Positions 58,927-64,000 of a stretch of DNA of 64,000 nt are shown piece after piece. The position numbers were made by a program, and so were the translations under genes. Numbering within the stretch: the stretch's first letter is position 1; each line of letters begins with the position of its first letter. The stretch is from Allium sativum. Its lineage: Eukaryota; Streptophyta; Magnoliopsida; Asparagales; Amaryllidaceae. The notes below the pieces were generated by a model. It ran no database searches and was not told where the DNA came from. It worked only from the letters and a program-made list of their open reading frames with translations. The DNA is taken from contig CM060915.1 of NCBI GenBank assembly GCA_030737875.1, positions 565,858,577-565,922,576 of the forward strand, read 5' to 3'.

Positions 58927-61900
58927 TGTAACATCCCATATTTCCTGTATATTTTAAATTTCGATTTAAAATAAATGAAATGGAATAATCTTACAAAAAA
59001 TCAAATTTTGTTGATTATAATGATGATTTATTTAATTAAGTATAAATGGATTTTTAAATTCAGTTTATTTAGAAATGTTGTAAATCAGATTTAATATATA
59101 AATGATTAAATAGAATTTTGTTGTTTAAGTTAAACTTGTAACTCAAATTCAAATAGTCAAATTGGGAACTTAAACTTGTGAAATCGATGTGTAAAATTTA
59201 TTTAAGTTGAAATTTAATTTAAATAGAATTTTAATAATATTTAAATTGGATTTACACAGTTAATGAATAATTGAATATTTTGTTTATTTATTTAACGGTG
59301 AAATTTAACTATTTTGGCGACCGTCTCGGAATTCGACGAAACTGGCGCCATCGTAACCGGAACGGTGAATTATGGTAGGATTTAAATTTGGGTTACAATC
59401 GATCTTGTAATTTGATCGTACAGGAGAAAACGTGAATGAAATCAATATAATTGGATAAGTGTTGGTTCTCCTGTCGGGCCTCCTATATATGTATAAACTA
59501 AAGTTCTTTCCTACCTCACCAGTCATTCTCGTTCATGTACATTTTCTATCTGCCTATTTTCTTCCTCCAATGGCAGAAACATTTCAAAAACCCTAGATTC
59601 AAAAATAAGATACAACTCCAAAAATCAAATCTCTTCGAACCTTAGTGTATTATATATCAAATCGAAGCTCTCAACTTGTAGAACTCAGATCTACAGTTTA
59701 TTTCGACATGCAGTGCTCTGAGTTAACGGAATCCGACGGTCAAAGTTGCTGTTTCGAAAACCCTAGGCTTTAATTTGGGCATTTTCGATTCTTGCTCCAA
59801 TCGGCGAAATTAAAATCTAGGTTTCGTAGAGGAGAGGCATACGAGCACGTTGGTGGTGTTCTTATGGACAGAAATCAAGTGTAGTGCCGGATTTGGTGGT
59901 GGAAAGCTCGAAAAGGCAGAACTAGGGCTGAGGGTGGACGTGGTTGACCGGAACTGATGTGGTGGGGTCCATCGGGTGCGGTTTCAGAGGAGCTTCGAAT
60001 GGAGGGAGGTCTCGTGCCTCTAGGTGGCTGGAGGTGATGGGTTTAGGCGGTCAAAGTTCGGGTGTTTGGGTACCATTTGCTCGTACTGTAGCACGTAAAC
60101 TTGGAGCGGGAAGAAGTCCAATATGGTGCTGACGTGTATTGAGGCGTGAGATGTCCATTTTATTTAATTTTATATTATTTAAAAATCCAAATACTAAAAT
60201 ACTAATAACTTGAACATACAAAGTCGGATTTGAGTGTCATCTATTGCGTTACGATCGTGGCAGAATTGCGGACGATCTGAGACTGGTTTGGCTGCATTTG
60301 TAGACTATGAAATTTTGGCCTTTAATTGGACGATCGATCAACCAAAGTGCAAAGGTGAGTGATTTTTCCACTCAGGATGAACTGAATTATTCTCATATTT
60401 ATTGGATTAAATTTTGAAATAAGTTGGTTGCATGGTTGTGTTTAATTTTTGATGTTTTGCTTGAATTTGACATGCAAGCATGTTAATCTGGAATTTAAAG
60501 TTGATAGCTGGTTATTTCAGTTAATTAAATTTCTAGTTAGAAATCCTGACACTTAGTAATCGGTAAAATGATTAAATTTACTGTTTGAATGAATGGTCGT
60601 GATGGATGCTTTGCTTGTTTGATTTTTGAATGGATTTCGATATTGTTATGTCCCGTTTTCAGTATATGGAGGTGTATGTTTATTGTGATGATTAATCCCA
60701 TTTACCCTTGATGTTACGGGCATCGAATAAACCCGGGATTTAATCAATTTAAATAAATTAAGAACACATAGTGAAATGATAAATCTCTGTGACCCTGATT
60801 TAGATCGAAATTATAGATTCTTCCCTGAATATCGAGAAATTAAATTTAAAATCACTAGGCCATAGGGTAGCAAATTATATATGGACATCGGTTGGTTAAA
60901 TGATTTTTAATATTTGAAATTCTATTTGATGGAAATTTCATTTAAAGGAAATGTATCGATTTTGATAAGCTTTATTCTTCCTTTGAAAATCTGAATCTTG
61001 AATAGTTTGGAAAAGATTTAAGAAATTTTTCCCAAGTGAATGTGAAGTGTTAAAAATTTGAAATTTATATGATTTGGGATTTTCAAGAATTGGGTAGAAC
61101 CGAGTTTAAGAAATTCTTGTTGAATTTAATATGGGAATAAAGATGATTGAGAATACTCGAAGTTGTTTTAAAATTTATACAACTATGGGTTAAATCCTTG
61201 AATTTTGGAAAGATGATGTTTGAAATGAATTTGAAACAAGTCCTTTGAGTTAAGCAACTCCATTGAGACTGGAGTTTAGATTCAAGTATTGAAGTTCGGA
61301 AGAAAGAGTTAACTTTTAGATAAAGAATTTTCTTATACATATATTTTCACCGTTTGGTTTCAAATAACTATCCTCTCTTCAAGAACTTATTTATTAACCT
61401 TTATCTATAACTATTTTTTTAGCAAAATTTTCTTACATCCTATTATTTAAATTATTTTGTAAACTTTCAACTTATATATATATATAGTGTTACAAATTTG
61501 TCTTATCCTATTCTAACTATGATGTTATATATATTCTTTTATATAAAGGTTTTCTTTATAAACATTAATTTTCATAGTTATAACCTTTGAAATTTTCATT
61601 TCTTCCGAATGGCAAGTGTTGGAATCTAAATCGTTGGTTCAAATGGAGTTGAGATAAGAATTCGTTCTATTTGAATATGAACCGATTTAAATCGATTTTT
61701 ATATGGATATATAAATTATATTCTTCTTAAATATATATGGATCCCCTAAGAGATTTAAATGGGTGGTTATGAAATATATATTCTTGTTGAATATGAATGG
61801 ATTTTAACATAAATCGATTTGAGAAAATTAAAATCTTTGATATGGAATATATTCTACTTGAATATAAATCGATTTGGAGAAATATTATATGAGTATAATA

Positions 61901-63209
61901 TAATGATATGGAAATATATTTTGATTTGGAATATAACCGGTTTTTGAATGATTTTGATATCTTGATATGAAATTTTATTCTGTGTTGAATATAAATGGGG
62001 TTCTAATAAAATATGATATTTTGATATGGAAACGAACCTTTGTGAAATATAAAAGAACCAACCGATGTGAAAGATGTAAGTGTTGGTTGTTGAGGAGACC
62101 GGAGTCGACATAAGGCATACTCTCTGTCGGTGTCGATACCACTTTGACAACTGTGAACGTTATGACGTATCCAGAATGAGTGTGATAACTTGGAGGCAAT
62201 TATTGAATCGAAGGAGATGAACAAGGACAAAATAGCCCTGACCTTCGGGTCAGAATTGAAATGACTAAAACAGGAGCTATACCGTGACTAATTGAGGTAC
62301 CACCTTTGATCGGACACACTTCTTCGATACTATTCTATGCCTATGATGATGTTGATGATTTAGGCCCATTTATGACTTTGGGAGTGTGTTCCGAGGTGGG
62401 CGGTAGTGGCTGCTTTGCGTTACCACCGGTCCGGGAGTGCAATTGGTAGAATCCTACCCTGGGCATTGCCTTGAGTGCCTTGTCATATTATCCTTATCGA
62501 GCCCCATACGATTTTGATTTGTATCGTACCTATGGAGTGCCCTCTGATTCCATCCGTGTTAGGTTGGGTTTACGGTACTGTATAGACTACGGTATTATAA
62601 ACGGTGTAAGGGTAAAAATGTAATCTCGCTTAAGCTATTTTCAGTATTTATACTTTACTGAATAGACACTATCATAATAGCGTATTATGCTATCTATGTA
62701 TTAGTTTAACGGATCCTTGAGAGATGGGAAAATCCCGTAACATCTCTTGAGTTACTGTACCCATGACACTGATGTTATTTCGTATTTTGATTTGACTAAT
62801 ATGAGATGATTTAGTGTTGATCCGAGTGTTTGTTGTGTTTTCGTTTTATGCAATACGCTCGGGTCAGCAGACATTGTAGTTACCGAAGATGACTGTGCCT
62901 TGGAGATCGAAGACGAAGATTGGTATATGTCTATCATATATATTTGTATTTCCGCTGCATTTTAATTTCCGCTGCCATGTGATGAAACCTGTATATGTAT
63001 AACTCTGATAGTCAATGTATATATTTCAACTGTTTTAAATTGCTATTGTGTATTATATGTTGTCCTTCCACTGTGAGATTCTACTATTGTTTTCTCTTCT
63101 TCCTTCATTTTCTTCTCTTCCCAATAACTGCCTGTATTTATGATTTGTTCGGGTCGACATGTGTGGGTTATTGTCGATTAGAACGGTCAAAAAAATTTAG
63201 GTTGTTACA
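58927..63209 (+). repeat. Element D 3' LTR (4283 bp)
   Basis: Partner of 51012-55282. It starts TGTAACATCCC and ends GGTTGTTACA. Small insertions relative to the 5' LTR occur near 60250 and 60430. Confidence 0.92.
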
Positions 63210-63214
63210 TGAAG
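63210..63214. other. Right target-site duplication of element D (TGAAG)
   Basis: Matches 51007-51011. Confidence 0.9.
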
Positions 63215-64000
63215 CCTCCTACTTCAAGATCTTCCAAGTGTATCTGTAAAAGCGTGAAACACATGATTGTATGTACAAATTTGGGCACCCAAGATTTTGG
63301 GGTAAAACAAAAAAATAAACTTTGGGTCAGTCATGGGATTGGTGTGAGTAAACTCCAACTATATTGTTTAACTTAAAATAAAAAAATTTGAAAGAAAGAA
63401 TAATAGTAAGACCAGTCCACACATAAACATGGATGGTTTTTACTTTACTATTACCCAAAACATTTTTGATATCAAAATCCGGCGCTAGTATAATAATTCC
63501 CAATCAAATAAATAACCATCTAGTAGAACACTTGTATCTCACGCTCTACATATATAGTATAAAATTAAAAACCATCGGGCGCCTATTAGAGATTGGATTC
63601 CGACTATGACAATGTATTGGACCACCTCCTGATTAGTTTACTACAGAGGGGATACATTGGGGTCCAACAAGAACATCTTGCAACCCGACCACAAATGACC
63701 GGCCACTCATTCAGCTTGACTGGACCGTATGTATTATCACCTACGATTGTTGGCCATCCAACCGTAATCCGTAAGATACCGAAGCAAAAGATGAACAAAT
63801 GAACTCTCTTTAGATCAGTGATAATAAACCCTGCTTGGGTATGACCCAACTGTCCATACTACTTGCATGATTTTTGTCATTTTCCAAATGTGAGGCTTGA
63901 GGCTACGTTTATCTTTTTAGAACATCTGACCACCATTCACTTTGAATGCCACATCGTCAAACCCATCAAATCACTAGTTGATCTTCCTAAAAATATTACG
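63215..64000 (-). mobile_element. Second family-E LTR (E2), right segment, cut by window end
   Basis: Continues the E2 LTR and aligns throughout with E1 6064-6868, including CACCCAAGA, GGGTCAGTCATGGGA[C/T]TGG, CCACACATAAACA[C/T]GGA and CACTTTGAATGCCACATCGTC. Divergence from E1 is clear (some 15-20% by eye), so E1 and E2 are old copies. Frames 63593-63802 and 63604-63849 are not genes. Confidence 0.8.

Larger units (their letters stand above)
51012..63209 (+). mobile_element. Element D: complete non-autonomous gypsy-like LTR retrotransposon
   Basis: Plus-strand element of 12.2 kb with TGAAG duplications (51007-51011 and 63210-63214), LTRs 51012-55282 (4271 bp) and 58927-63209 (4283 bp), PBS 55286-55297, polypurine tract ending 58926 and a 3.64-kb internal region without gag or pol. 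The LTRs differ more than those of A, B or C (several percent by eye), so it looks the oldest of the four complete elements. Confidence 0.92.

Noticed and set aside
38258..63209. C and D as a tandem duplication of one element
   Set aside because: They have different target duplications, different LTR ends and mostly different sequence; only modules are shared.

Overview
This window looks like repeat-dense intergenic DNA from a large plant nuclear genome. It is AT-rich, I found no intact host gene, tRNA or rRNA, and nearly everything can be assigned to transposable elements. A flowering plant is inferred from long-terminal-repeat (LTR) retrotransposons with initiator-methionine-tRNA primer-binding sites (TGGTATCAGAGC), from plant-type CACTA (En/Spm) transposase relics and from TATA-plus-pyrimidine leader regions. 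The species cannot be named from this.

Layout. Bases 1-5771 are old DNA holding two decayed CACTA genes on the minus strand: a TNP2-type transposase (about 681-2045) and a TNPA/Transposase_24-type gene (about 3850-5516). A probable Ty1/copia solo LTR (about 2933-3750) lies between them. From 5772 to 37742 runs one interrupted solo LTR (family E, about 6.87 kb net, target duplication GATCT). A complete minus-strand element, A (7948-33045, duplication AACTA, LTRs of 4.46 kb), is inserted in it. Inside A's internal region sits another complete minus-strand element, B (12689-26886), whose 6.57 kb LTRs flank only 1.05 kb. From about 38044 a second family-E LTR begins and runs off the window. It is split by two plus-strand elements, C (38258-50948, ATTAT, LTRs 4.33 kb) and D (51012-63209, TGAAG, LTRs 4.28 kb).

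How the parts relate. A, B, C and D all have the same PBS type, a TTTCG[A/G]GGACGAAA box just before the polypurine tract, and TG...CA (or TA) ends. They look like Ty3/gypsy-derived elements. None has a recognisable gag, protease, reverse transcriptase, RNase H or integrase frame, so all appear non-autonomous and would need proteins supplied from elsewhere. In every one an LTR is longer than the internal region, the LARD-like extreme. B is the most striking: LTRs make up about 93% of its length.

The most unusual signal is inside the LTRs. They carry dense sets of short hairpins, some repeated with changed but still complementary stems: twin hairpins in A, a run of twelve hairpins in B, and a nested stem shared by C and D. 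They also carry arrays of inverted motifs, GC-rich leader-like islands next to TATA boxes and splice-donor-like sites, and a short TTCCGCT box near the 3' end of all five LTR families. These point to selected RNA structure or cis-signals in giant non-coding LTRs. That is an inference that needs folding and alignment tests.
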